Assembly: GCA_937871605.1 (NCBI GenBank)
Contig: CALMRM010000156.1
Coordinates: forward strand, 3,839-9,916
Direction: 5' to 3'
Source of the DNA: an uncultured Terriglobus sp.
Lineage (GTDB): Bacteria; Acidobacteriota; Terriglobia; Terriglobales; Acidobacteriaceae
DNA: 6,078 nt
A program made the translations under genes and the position numbers. A model generated the notes under the pieces. That model ran no database searches. It saw only the letters and a program-made list of their open reading frames with translations, and had not been told where the DNA came from. Shown here one piece after another: positions 1 to 6,078 of the stretch. Position 1 is the first letter of the stretch. The number at the start of each line of letters is the position of its first letter.

Positions 1-2925
1 CGCGGCGACCAGGCGGGCCGTCCGCTGGAGTTTGGCCGCCGCATCGGTACGCTGGTGCGCGAGCTGCGTGACCTGCCGCGCTCTGCCGCGCTGACTCGCC
101 TGACGCGTGAGCACGACCTGGACGCCACCGCCGCCGAAAACGTAATGCGCTACCTGGCCGACCAGGAAGTCGCGACGGAGCAGGTGCCGGACGACCGTAC
201 GGTCGTGGTGGAGCGTGTGCGCGATGAGCTGGGTGACTGGCGCGTGTGCGTGATGACGCCGTTCGGCTCGCGCCTGCATGCGCCGTGGGCCATGGCGGTG
301 CAGGGCCGTATTCGTGCCGCGGGCCATGCGGACGTGGAAACCATGTGGAGCGAGGATGGCTTTGTCGTCCGCTTCCCGGAGAGCGACGGCGCGCCCGACG
401 TGGACCAGTTCTTCCCGGAGGCGCAGGAGGCGGCGGAAAGCGTGCAGCGCCAGCTTGGCAGCACCGCGCTGTTTGCGGCAAAGTTCCGCGAGGCTGCAGC
501 GCGCGCACTGCTGTTGCCGCGCCGCCGTGCCGATGGCCGCGCACCGCTGTGGCAGCAGCGCAAGCGTGCGTACGACCTGTTGAGCGTGGCCGCGCGCTAC
601 CCCGAGTTCCCCATGCTGCTGGAGGCGTATCGTGAGTGCCTGCGCGATGTGTTCGATATGCCGGCGCTGTCGGAGATCCTGCGCAGTATCGCCTCGCGGC
701 AAATTCGTGTGCACACGGTGGATTCGCGTACACCGTCGCCGTTCGCGTCGGCACTCTTGTTCAGCTACGTCGCCAACTACATCTACGACGGCGATGCGCC
801 GCTTGCCGAACGCCGCGCACAGGCCTTGAGCATCGACCAGGAGCAACTGCGCGAACTGCTGGGCGACGCCGACCTGCGCGAGCTGCTGGACCCCAACGCC
901 ATCGAGGAGACGGAAGAGCAGCTGCAGATGCTATCGGACGACTACCGCGCGCGCAGCATGGATGGCGTGCACGACATGCTGCTGAGGCTGGGTGACCTGA
1001 ACCGCGCAGAAGTTCTGCGGCGCGTCACCTCGCCGGAAGTTGCAATCACTGTCGATCGCCTGCAGAAAGCGCGGCGCGTGCTGGAGCTGCGCATCGGTGG
1101 CGAGAAGCGCCTGCTGGCCGTGGAAGACGCGGCGCGGTATCGCGACGCGCTTGGCATCCCACTGCCGCCCGGGCTGCCCACGGCCTTTCTGCAAGCCGTT
1201 CCGGACGCCATGGTGGACCTGATCCGCCGCTTTGGCCGTACGCATGGCCCGTTCACGACAGTCGAGGTCGCCAAGCGATTTACCGTGCCGCTGGAAACCG
1301 CGGAGAGTGTGCTGCAAAAGCTGGTGGGCAGTGGCCGCGTAGTCGAAGGTGCCTTCCGCCCCGGCGGGCAGGAGCGCGAGTGGTGCGATGTGGAAGTGCT
1401 GCGCACCATTCGGCGCAGATCGTTAGCCAAGTTACGCAAAGAGGTTGAGCCGGTGGAGCAGCAGACGCTGGCACGCCTGTTTACCCACTGGCAAGGCGTG
1501 CTCACGCCACGTCGCGGCCTCGATGCGTTGCTGGACGTCATCGAAACGCTGCAGGGGGCGCCGCTGCCCGCATCGTTGCTGGAAACGGAGATTCTGCCTG
1601 CACGCATCGTCGGCTACAAGCCTGCCGACCTGGACACCCTCATCGCCGCGGGCGAAGTTACGTGGGCAGGCTTTGAACCGCTGGGTGAGCGGGATGGCCG
1701 CATCGGCCTGTACCTGGCGGAGAAACTCCCGCTGCTATGGCCGGTGGTGAACACGGCGCAGGCTGCATCGGTCATCGAGGATGGCAGCGCCACCAAAGAA
1801 CGCGAAGACCGCATCGTCGAGTACCTGCGTTCGCACGGCGCATCGTTCTTTCAGAACCTGCATGACGGCACCGGTGGCGGCTACCCCGGCGAATCCATCG
1901 AAGCTGTGTGGAATCTGGTATGGCGCGGCCTCATCACGAACGATTCGCTGCAATCGTTGCGCGCCTACACCGATAAGAACGGCGGCAGCCGCCAGACCAA
2001 TCATCAAGGCAAGCCGCTCCGCCGCACGCACAATCAGGCCGCAAACTTTCGCAGCCGCCGCACCACACCGCCCACCGCGCAAGGCCGCTGGGCGCTGCAC
2101 CCTGCGTACGCAGCGAACCGGCAACAAACAGCGGGTGCCCCACGGCCTGCCCTGAGTTCATCGAAGGGTCTCGATTCTGAGACGTGGGTTCAGCGTAATG
2201 CCACCGAGTGGTCCTACGCAGAGGCACACCAACTGCTGCAGCGTTACGGTGTCGTTTTTCGCGAAACAGCGCACGCAGAAAACCTGCCCGGCGGCTTCTC
2301 CGCCATCTATGACGTCATGAAGGCGCTGGAGGAAAGTGGGAAGATACGTCGCGGCTATTTCGCCGCCGAACTCGGCGCAACACAGTTCGCGCTGCCGGCC
2401 GCGCTCGACCTCTTGCGTTCGCTACGCACCAAGCGGCCCGACACAGACCCCGAGATGATCGTACTGGCAGCCACGGATCCCGCGAACCCCTACGGCGCGC
2501 TGCTGAAGTGGCCTCAACCAGCGGACGGCGCAGGCTCACTTACACGCACGGTGGGCGCGCGCGTTGTGCTGGCCGATGGAGCTCTGGCCGCCTACCTGCG
2601 GCGCGGCAACCCCAACCTGCAGGTCTTCCTGCCAGAGGAAGAACCCACACGCGGCACCGTGATGCGCTCGCTGGCACGCTACTTCGTCGTCATGGCGCAG
2701 ACCACGGGCCGCATCAACGAGCAGGCAGAGCACACCGGCGGCATCGGGATGCTCATCCAAACCATCAACGCAATCGCCGTCGCCGAACACCCCATGGCCC
2801 GCGCGCTGCTCGACGCAGGTTTCCAGGCCGCCCCTCTCGGCTTCAACCTGCGCAGGAATCTGCCGCCGCTACCCGGCGTCAGCCTTACCGCCCAGAACGG
2901 CGGACGAACGGTGGGCAATGCCTGA
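1..2925 (+). CDS. lhr: Lhr-type ATP-dependent DNA helicase, C-terminal part (5' end outside window)
   Basis: The reading frame is open from base 1 to the TGA at 2923-2925, so this is the last 974 residues of a longer protein. Long Lhr proteins are about 1,500 residues, so roughly the first 500, holding the two RecA-like motor domains, are missing. What is visible fits Lhr. The DEAD/H-associated core segment includes FAAKFREAAARALLLPRRR (about 472-528) followed by APLWQQRKRAYDLL and the PSPFASALLFSYVANYIYDG block (about 739-798). The Lhr C-terminal domain follows, with repeated winged-helix units: LRTIRRRSLAKLRKEVEPV near 1400-1455, QGAPLPASLLETEILPARI near 1552-1608, and AATDPANPYGALLKWPQP near 2467-2520. 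Lhr is a 3'-to-5' translocating helicase in DNA repair; in some bacteria its C-terminal domain resembles a glycosylase. A low-complexity linker (about 1963-2200) contains a palindromic repeat. Identity is very likely; the start cannot be seen. Confidence 0.95.
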   Translation, partial: RGDQAGRPLEFGRRIGTLVRELRDLPRSAALTRLTREHDLDATAAENVMRYLADQEVATEQVPDDRTVVVERVRDELGDWRVCVMTPFGSRLHAPWAMAVQGRIRAAGHADVETMWSEDGFVVRFPESDGAPDVDQFFPEAQEAAESVQRQLGSTALFAAKFREAAARALLLPRRRADGRAPLWQQRKRAYDLLSVAARYPEFPMLLEAYRECLRDVFDMPALSEILRSIASRQIRVHTVDSRTPSPFASALLFSYVANYIYDGDAPLAERRAQALSIDQEQLRELLGDADLRELLDPNAIEETEEQLQMLSDDYRARSMDGVHDMLLRLGDLNRAEVLRRVTSPEVAITVDRLQKARRVLELRIGGEKRLLAVEDAARYRDALGIPLPPGLPTAFLQAVPDAMVDLIRRFGRTHGPFTTVEVAKRFTVPLETAESVLQKLVGSGRVVEGAFRPGGQEREWCDVEVLRTIRRRSLAKLRKEVEPVEQQTLARLFTHWQGVLTPRRGLDALLDVIETLQGAPLPASLLETEILPARIVGYKPADLDTLIAAGEVTWAGFEPLGERDGRIGLYLAEKLPLLWPVVNTAQAASVIEDGSATKEREDRIVEYLRSHGASFFQNLHDGTGGGYPGESIEAVWNLVWRGLITNDSLQSLRAYTDKNGGSRQTNHQGKPLRRTHNQAANFRSRRTTPPTAQGRWALHPAYAANRQQTAGAPRPALSSSKGLDSETWVQRNATEWSYAEAHQLLQRYGVVFRETAHAENLPGGFSAIYDVMKALEESGKIRRGYFAAELGATQFALPAALDLLRSLRTKRPDTDPEMIVLAATDPANPYGALLKWPQPADGAGSLTRTVGARVVLADGALAAYLRRGNPNLQVFLPEEEPTRGTVMRSLARYFVVMAQTTGRINEQAEHTGGIGMLIQTINAIAVAEHPMARALLDAGFQAAPLGFNLRRNLPPLPGVSLTAQNGGRTVGNA
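2138..2188. repeat. Composite REP-like palindromic repeat inside the lhr reading frame
   Basis: The outer arms CCCACG (2139-2144) and CGTGGG (2183-2188) are perfect inverted repeats. Next to the right arm is TCTC (2169-2172), six loop bases, GAGA (2179-2182). The segment between left arm and TCTC (2145-2168, 24 bases) contains its own imperfect palindrome, CCCTGAGTTCATCGAAGGG (2150-2168). If the 24 bases are removed, the rest becomes one perfect hairpin with a 10-base-pair stem and a 6-base loop. This looks like one small repeat nested in another, or a three-arm structure. It is read through in frame as PRPALSSSKGLDSETW, in a linker region of Lhr. From memory, CCTGAG...TCGAAGG strings and CCCAC...GTGGG hairpins are dispersed repeats in many GC-rich genomes; copy number here is unknown. 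Confidence 0.7.
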
Positions 2926-2959
2926 CACAGACTCGGCGCTTAGCTCCTGATAGTTTGCC

Positions 2960-3040
2960 GTGTCGAAACAAAGCTTGCGTAATAGCTTCACTCATGTCAT
3001 CTTGATAGTCACTTCGACGAAAGGACGCCCGCATTGGTTA
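2960..3040 (+). pseudogene. Possible N-terminal remnant of an IS200/IS605 (REP-associated) transposase
   Basis: From GTG at 2960 the frame reads MSKQSLRNSFTHVILIVT and then STKGRPHWLL. IS200-type (TnpA/RAYT) tyrosine transposases often begin with an MSxSL...HxVFSTKxRxPxL pattern, and this is close to it apart from about three extra residues before STKGRP. After about position 3040 the resemblance stops, and the catalytic HUH and tyrosine regions are absent. If real, it is a dead fragment of fewer than 30 codons. The match is short and based on remembered family patterns only, so chance similarity is quite possible. Confidence 0.2.
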
Positions 3041-3204
3041 TTGAAACAAACACCACGTACTACGGGCAGCGTTGGCCGATTCATCGGTCCCGTTGCTATC
3101 GGGCGTCGCTTCGGTCGCGCTAACCGAACAGCGCTCCTCTGACAAGTTATTTTGCCGATTGCACAAGGGCGTAGCTCAGTGCGCTGCTTCCCGTGCCTGG
3201 CTCA

Positions 3205-3258
3205 GGCCAGTAGTGACTCGGCTTGTCTTCTTGTCTTACACACCAGTTCCTGCTGGCC
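3205..3258 (+). promoter_or_regulatory. Possible 5' leader structure ahead of the AAA gene
   Basis: GGCCAGTAG (3205-3213) can pair with CTGCTGGCC (3250-3258): nine pairs with one G-T wobble and a 36-base loop. The right arm stops two bases before the purine-rich ribosome binding stretch. The left arm shares bases with a competing local hairpin, CTGGC-TCAG-GCCAG (3197-3210), so only one of the two can form. This could influence translation of the downstream ATPase. The transcription start is unknown, so it is not certain that this segment is in the mRNA; it is a structural observation, not a recognised riboswitch. Confidence 0.25.
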
Positions 3259-3259
3259 A

Positions 3260-3267
3260 GAGAAGAG
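3260..3267 (+). promoter_or_regulatory. Purine-rich ribosome binding site supporting the AAA gene start at 3270
   Basis: GAGAAGAG lies immediately before the ATG at 3270. It is purine-rich but only partly complementary to the anti-Shine-Dalgarno sequence, and its 3' end is just two bases from the start codon, so it is a modest site. It favours 3270 over the in-frame ATG at 3072. Confidence 0.4.
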
Positions 3268-3269
3268 AT

Positions 3270-4547
3270 ATGTTCGCGTTTATTCACCACCTTCTGGGTG
3301 GTCAAAATCAGTTTGCGTCGGGCGGCTTGCTGCTTATGTTGATCGGCAGCGTGGGCGTCTTCCTCCGTGCTTTGCCAGAATATTTGTGGTCCCTGATCGT
3401 GCAGCAGACCACCATGACCATCACGGTGAAAGACGATGATGCTGCCTTTCAGTGGGTAAAGGAGTGGTTCCTTGAGCAGAACTTCCTGAAGCGGGTTCGC
3501 CGGGTAGACCTAGACACTACCTTGCGCGGCACAGAGATGGCTCTGATCCCGGCTCCGGGTCTGCACTTCTTCTGGCATGGGAGGCGGCCGTTCTGGGTAC
3601 GCTTCACCCGTAGCGAAGACGCGAAGGGCAGGAGCCAGCGGCGAACTGAGTCCCTCACCTTCCAGACGCTCGGCAGGCACCAGCGCTTCCTCAAGAGCTT
3701 TGTGTCGGAGATCGTTGCGTGTCATCACCGGAACGACAGCATGGGAGCGTCGCTTCATGTTTACGACGACTACTGGGTTTGCGTTCAGGCGTACTCTCCA
3801 CGCCTGCTTGAATCCGTCGTGCTGAAAACAGGTGAGAAGGAGCACCTGATTAAGGACCTGCAACGGTTCCAAGCTGGAAGACAGCGCTATCGGCAGCTTG
3901 GCGTTCCATACCACCGGGGTTACCTGTTGTATGGTCCGCCGGGCACCGGCAAAACCTCTCTCGTTTCGGGTCTGGCTGCCACCTTCGGCATGCCTATCTA
4001 CGCTGTCAATCTCACCGAGATGAGCGATCGTTCTCTAAAAGCGGCGGTAAACGATATTCCGGAGCGTTCAGTCATCCTCTTCGAGGACATCGATTGCATG
4101 CGGGCGGGCCATCGGAGGGCAGAGCGATCCGCAGGCCAACAGGAACAGGGTTCAACAGATCGTGAGACTAAGAGCGAGACATCTGATCGGTTTGGAGTTA
4201 CGCTCTCCGGCCTACTCAATGTTCTGGACGGTTTTCATGCACCGGAAAACGTCATCTTTGTTATGACCACAAACGATGTTGACGCGCTCGATCCGGCTCT
4301 CCTGCGCCCAGGCCGTATTGACTACAAGCTTTTCATGGGAAGAGCCGTGCTCACGCAGAAGATTGAACTCTACCGTAGGTTTTTCCCCGAGGCGTCCACC
4401 GCTGAAGCGCAGCACTTCATTGAGGCACACGAAGCAGAAACCATGGCAGAGTTCCAAGGCCTGCTCCTGCGCTTGGAACAAGAGGCTACTCCACTAGCCA
4501 CGCAGCTACTTAACGAAGTGTTAGATCAGGAGGAACAGTATGCCTGA
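3270..4547 (+). CDS. BCS1-like membrane-anchored AAA ATPase
   Basis: A 425-residue protein with the layout of the BCS1 family. One membrane segment lies near the N-terminus (about residues 15-34, FASGGLLLMLIGSVGVFLRA). The BCS1-specific middle region spans about residues 45-200, followed by a single AAA domain. Walker A is GPPGTGKT (222-229), Walker B VILFEDID (268-275, with the ED order usual for BCS1), sensor 1 MTTN (332-335) and an arginine-finger region RPGRID (346-351). A hydrophilic insert (about 277-307) separates Walker B from GVTLSGLLNVLDG (309-321). The ATG at 3270 is chosen because the conserved N-terminus begins there; the in-frame start at 3072 would add 66 unconvincing residues. 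Mitochondrial BCS1 moves the folded Rieske protein across the inner membrane; the role of bacterial members is not established. Its end overlaps nei by 8 bases. GC is lower than in its neighbours (28-34 of 60 in three sampled lines), suggesting acquisition. Confidence 0.88.
   Translation: MFAFIHHLLGGQNQFASGGLLLMLIGSVGVFLRALPEYLWSLIVQQTTMTITVKDDDAAFQWVKEWFLEQNFLKRVRRVDLDTTLRGTEMALIPAPGLHFFWHGRRPFWVRFTRSEDAKGRSQRRTESLTFQTLGRHQRFLKSFVSEIVACHHRNDSMGASLHVYDDYWVCVQAYSPRLLESVVLKTGEKEHLIKDLQRFQAGRQRYRQLGVPYHRGYLLYGPPGTGKTSLVSGLAATFGMPIYAVNLTEMSDRSLKAAVNDIPERSVILFEDIDCMRAGHRRAERSAGQQEQGSTDRETKSETSDRFGVTLSGLLNVLDGFHAPENVIFVMTTNDVDALDPALLRPGRIDYKLFMGRAVLTQKIELYRRFFPEASTAEAQHFIEAHEAETMAEFQGLLLRLEQEATPLATQLLNEVLDQEEQYA
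4528..4533 (+). promoter_or_regulatory. Strong Shine-Dalgarno site of nei inside the AAA gene
   Basis: AGGAGG is a perfect match to the anti-Shine-Dalgarno consensus and lies six bases before the nei ATG at 4540. It is within the last codons of the AAA gene (reading DQEEQYA), so ribosomes finishing that gene stop at 4547, right over the nei start. This arrangement is typical of translational coupling. Confidence 0.9.
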
Positions 4548-5445
4548 GGGAGATACCATTTATCGCGCTGCCCGCGCGCTTGCGAAAGTGCTGACGGGAA
4601 AGCATGTGACGCGGTTCGATACGGGCTATGCGCATTTGGCCACCGTGAACGATGACAGGCCCGTGGTGGGCCGCATCGTGGAGAAGGTGGAGGCCAGCGG
4701 CAAGTGGTGCCTGATGCACTTCTCGGGCGACCTGATCCTGGTCACGCACATGCTGATGAGCGGGTCGTGGCATATCTACAAGACGGGCGAGAAATGGTGG
4801 TCGCCGAAGAAGGCGATGCGCGTGCTGGTCGAGGTGGAGGGCTGGCAGGCCGTTGCCTTCAACGTGCCTGTCGCGGAGTTCCACACCGCAGGCACGCTTG
4901 CCCGCAAGAGCAGTGTGCCCAAGCTGGGGCCCGACATTCTCTCCGGTGAGTACACGCCAAAGTCGGGTGTTGACTCGCTGCGCGCGCGCGCGCTGTCGCA
5001 TCCGGACGATGAGATTGCCAACGTCTTGCTAAACCAGCGCGTGCTGGCCGGCCTGGGCAATGTGTACAAGAGTGAAGTCGCCTTCGCCGCGCGGGTGCAT
5101 CCGTTCCGCGCCATGAGTACAATTACGGAGGCCGAGATGCTGCAGATGGCCGACGTGTCGCAGCGCTACATGAAGGCCAACATCCTGGACGGCTCAGGGG
5201 ACGGCATCATCACCTACAGCGGCAGCCGCCGGACCACCAACAACGCCAACGAGAAGAACCGCCTGTGGGTGTACGGGAGGCGCGGCCTGGAGTGCCGTCG
5301 CTGTGGCGGCACGGTGGAATACCGCAAGCAGGGGCCGGGTGCGCGCAGCACCTACTGGTGCCCGGACTGCCAGCCGTGGGTTGGCCCTGGCGATGCGGTG
5401 AAGGGCAGTGCCGCTCCCATTCGGCGGTCGCGCGTTGGCTGCTGA
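4540..5445 (+). CDS. nei: Endonuclease VIII-like (Nei/Fpg family) DNA glycosylase
   Basis: A 301-residue base-excision repair enzyme that removes oxidised bases and nicks the DNA. It begins MPEGDTIYRAARAL. After removal of Met the N-terminal proline is the Schiff-base nucleophile, and the next residue is the catalytic glutamate. K55 in SGKWCLMHF fits the conserved beta-hairpin lysine. The helix-two-turn-helix signature is GLGNVYKSEVAFAARVHPF (171-189). A C-terminal zinc finger has C252, C255, C274 and C277, with the family arginine R269 in RSTYWCPDCQ. MPEGDT points to the Nei/Nei2 side of the family rather than Fpg/MutM, which usually starts MPELPE. About 20 residues follow the zinc finger. 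The start is fixed by a perfect AGGAGG and by the required Pro2. It overlaps the preceding ATPase gene by 8 bases. A (GC)7 run lies at 4980-4993. In mycobacteria a homologue is next to lhr. Confidence 0.95.
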   Translation: MPEGDTIYRAARALAKVLTGKHVTRFDTGYAHLATVNDDRPVVGRIVEKVEASGKWCLMHFSGDLILVTHMLMSGSWHIYKTGEKWWSPKKAMRVLVEVEGWQAVAFNVPVAEFHTAGTLARKSSVPKLGPDILSGEYTPKSGVDSLRARALSHPDDEIANVLLNQRVLAGLGNVYKSEVAFAARVHPFRAMSTITEAEMLQMADVSQRYMKANILDGSGDGIITYSGSRRTTNNANEKNRLWVYGRRGLECRRCGGTVEYRKQGPGARSTYWCPDCQPWVGPGDAVKGSAAPIRRSRVGC

Positions 5446-5506
5446 TGCGAGTTGGCGAAACATTACCCTGCCGGGTGTAAACCACGGAACTGCTAGCATC
5501 GGTACG
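5446..5506 (+). promoter_or_regulatory. nei-gltX gap with extended -10 promoter candidate (TGCTAGCAT, 5491-5499)
   Basis: TGC followed by TAGCAT (5494-5499) resembles an extended -10 element. Transcription would begin about six to eight bases later, at or beside the A of the gltX ATG (5507). No good -35 is found 16-18 bases upstream of it. A second weak pair is TTGGCG (5452-5457) with TGTAAA (5476-5481), spacing 18. There is no Shine-Dalgarno sequence within 15 bases of the gltX start, which fits a leaderless message. No terminator hairpin is visible after nei. Confidence 0.35.
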
Positions 5507-6078
5507 ATGGTTCAGGACAGCAGTAACAGCAAGGCAAGTGCGCCAGTGCGCGTCCGCATCGCGCCGTCGCCGACTGGCGATCCGCACGTGGGCACGGCTT
5601 ACATTGGCCTCTTGAATTACGTCTTTGCAAAGCAGCGTGGTGGCAAGTTTGTGCTGCGCATTGAGGACACGGACCGCACCCGGTTTGTGAGCAGCAGCGA
5701 GCAGATGATCTTCGACGCGCTGCGCTGGGTAGGGCTGCAGTGGGATGAGGGACCAGACGTGGGCGGCCCGCATGGCCCGTACCGGCAGAGCGAGCGCACG
5801 GACATCTATCGCGAGTACTGCCAGCGCCTGCTGGACAACGGCACGGCCTACCGCGCTTTTGAGACAGCAGAGGAACTGGAAGCCGAACGCAAGGCGCAAA
5901 TGGCGGCGAAGCAGGCACCGAAGTACGCTGGGCCTAGCCGTAACTACACAGCGGAACAGGCTGCCGCCGCGGTGAATGAGGGCAAGCCATACACCATCCG
6001 TCTGCGCGTGCCCGACGGCGACAAGGGCCCGGGCATTGCTTCCACCACGTTTCGGGATGAGTTGCGCGGCGACATCAC
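5507..6078 (+). CDS. gltX: Glutamyl-tRNA synthetase, N-terminal part (3' end outside window)
   Basis: The frame opens at ATG 5507 and runs off the window edge without a stop: 190 codons of a protein usually near 470-510 residues. It charges tRNA-Glu with glutamate in the cytoplasm. The class I signature region reads RIAPSPTGDPHVGTAYIGL (17-35), with the HIGH motif as HVGT (27-30). The family block LRIEDTDRTRF is at 50-60, and ALRWVGLQWDEGPDVGGPHG follows. APSPTG marks it as GluRS rather than GlnRS, which has PEPNG. The position after TAYR reads AFETAEEL, without the Cys-x-Cys pair that binds zinc in some GluRS enzymes, so this is the zinc-free type as far as can be seen. The first 12 residues (MVQDSSNSKASA) are an extra polar tail before the fold. 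The KMSKS motif would be downstream. Start choice rests on the conserved N-terminus; no ribosome binding site is present. Confidence 0.95.
   Translation, partial: MVQDSSNSKASAPVRVRIAPSPTGDPHVGTAYIGLLNYVFAKQRGGKFVLRIEDTDRTRFVSSSEQMIFDALRWVGLQWDEGPDVGGPHGPYRQSERTDIYREYCQRLLDNGTAYRAFETAEELEAERKAQMAAKQAPKYAGPSRNYTAEQAAAAVNEGKPYTIRLRVPDGDKGPGIASTTFRDELRGDI

Larger units (their letters stand above)
2926..3269. other. 344-base gap between lhr and the AAA gene, AT-richer, no convincing gene
   Basis: This stretch is clearly poorer in GC than lhr: I count 26/60 G+C at 2941-3000 and 28/60 at 3001-3060, against 40/60 at 121-180. The short frames here do not look like intact proteins. It holds three small perfect-stem hairpins: AAGCT/AGCTT at 2971-2988, GCGCT/AGCGC at 3117-3134, and CTGGC/GCCAG at 3197-3210. 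None is followed by a T-run good enough to call a terminator of lhr. It also holds a tandem CTTGTCTT pair (3222-3237) and a tRNA-5'-like string at 3167-3180. No strong -35/-10 pair was found; the best weak one is TTGGTT (3034-3039), 18 bases, TACTAC (3058-3063). Confidence 0.6.

Noticed and set aside
942..1607. 221-codon minus-strand open frame opposite lhr
   Set aside because: Arg/Ser-rich composition typical of an antisense shadow in GC-rich DNA, with no recognisable domain, while the + strand codes for conserved Lhr.
2508..3005. 165-codon + strand frame overlapping the lhr end
   Set aside because: Arg/His-rich alternative-frame reading of the conserved Lhr C-terminus; it has no start site or motif of its own.
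3117..3153. GCGCT/AGCGC hairpin followed by TTATTTT as a terminator of lhr
   Set aside because: Only five stem pairs with an 8-base loop, and the T-rich stretch is more than ten bases away, too far for an intrinsic terminator.
3167..3240. Complete tRNA gene starting GGGCGTAGCTCAGT
   Set aside because: No T-arm GTTCGAATCC-like segment and no TACGCCC acceptor partner within tRNA distance; the anticodon arm cannot be formed.
3072..3269. Longer ATPase start at 3072 adding 66 residues
   Set aside because: The added residues do not resemble a BCS1 N-terminus, and the family pattern plus a purine-rich site begin at 3270.
5210..5899. 229-codon minus-strand open frame across nei and gltX
   Set aside because: It lies opposite two clearly conserved genes and across their gap, and has no recognisable motif.

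Overview
The window looks like part of a GC-rich bacterial chromosome. My best guess is an Acidobacteriota member of the Terriglobus/Granulicella kind. This rests on the style of the GluRS and long Lhr proteins and on a palindromic repeat type I associate from memory with that group; no database was consulted, so treat the taxon as provisional.

Layout, all genes on the + strand. (1) 1-2925: the C-terminal 974 residues of a long Lhr-type (large helicase-related) DNA repair helicase; the helicase motor lies upstream of the window. A composite palindromic repeat sits in frame inside it at about 2138-2188. (2) 2926-3269: a 344-base AT-richer gap with no convincing gene, but with several small hairpins, a weak IS200-like transposase start remnant and a tRNA-5'-end-like string. 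(3) 3270-4547: a BCS1-like membrane-anchored AAA ATPase of 425 residues with visibly lower GC than its neighbours. (4) 4540-5445: a Nei/Fpg-family DNA glycosylase of 301 residues whose start overlaps the end of the AAA gene by 8 bases. It has a perfect AGGAGG ribosome binding site inside the AAA gene. (5) 5446-5506: a short gap with a promoter-like -10 placed so that the transcript could begin at or next to the next start codon. (6) 5507-6078: the first 190 codons of glutamyl-tRNA synthetase, gltX, cut by the window edge.

lhr and a nei-type glycosylase are neighbours in other bacteria (mycobacteria are the case I know), so the ancestral unit here is probably an lhr-nei base/nucleic-acid repair pair. 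The BCS1-like ATPase is wedged between the two and translationally coupled to nei, which is the most interesting feature of the window. Its different base composition suggests later arrival, and whether it works with the repair enzymes is unknown. gltX appears to be a separate housekeeping transcription unit. There is no rRNA, complete tRNA, CRISPR array or intact insertion sequence.
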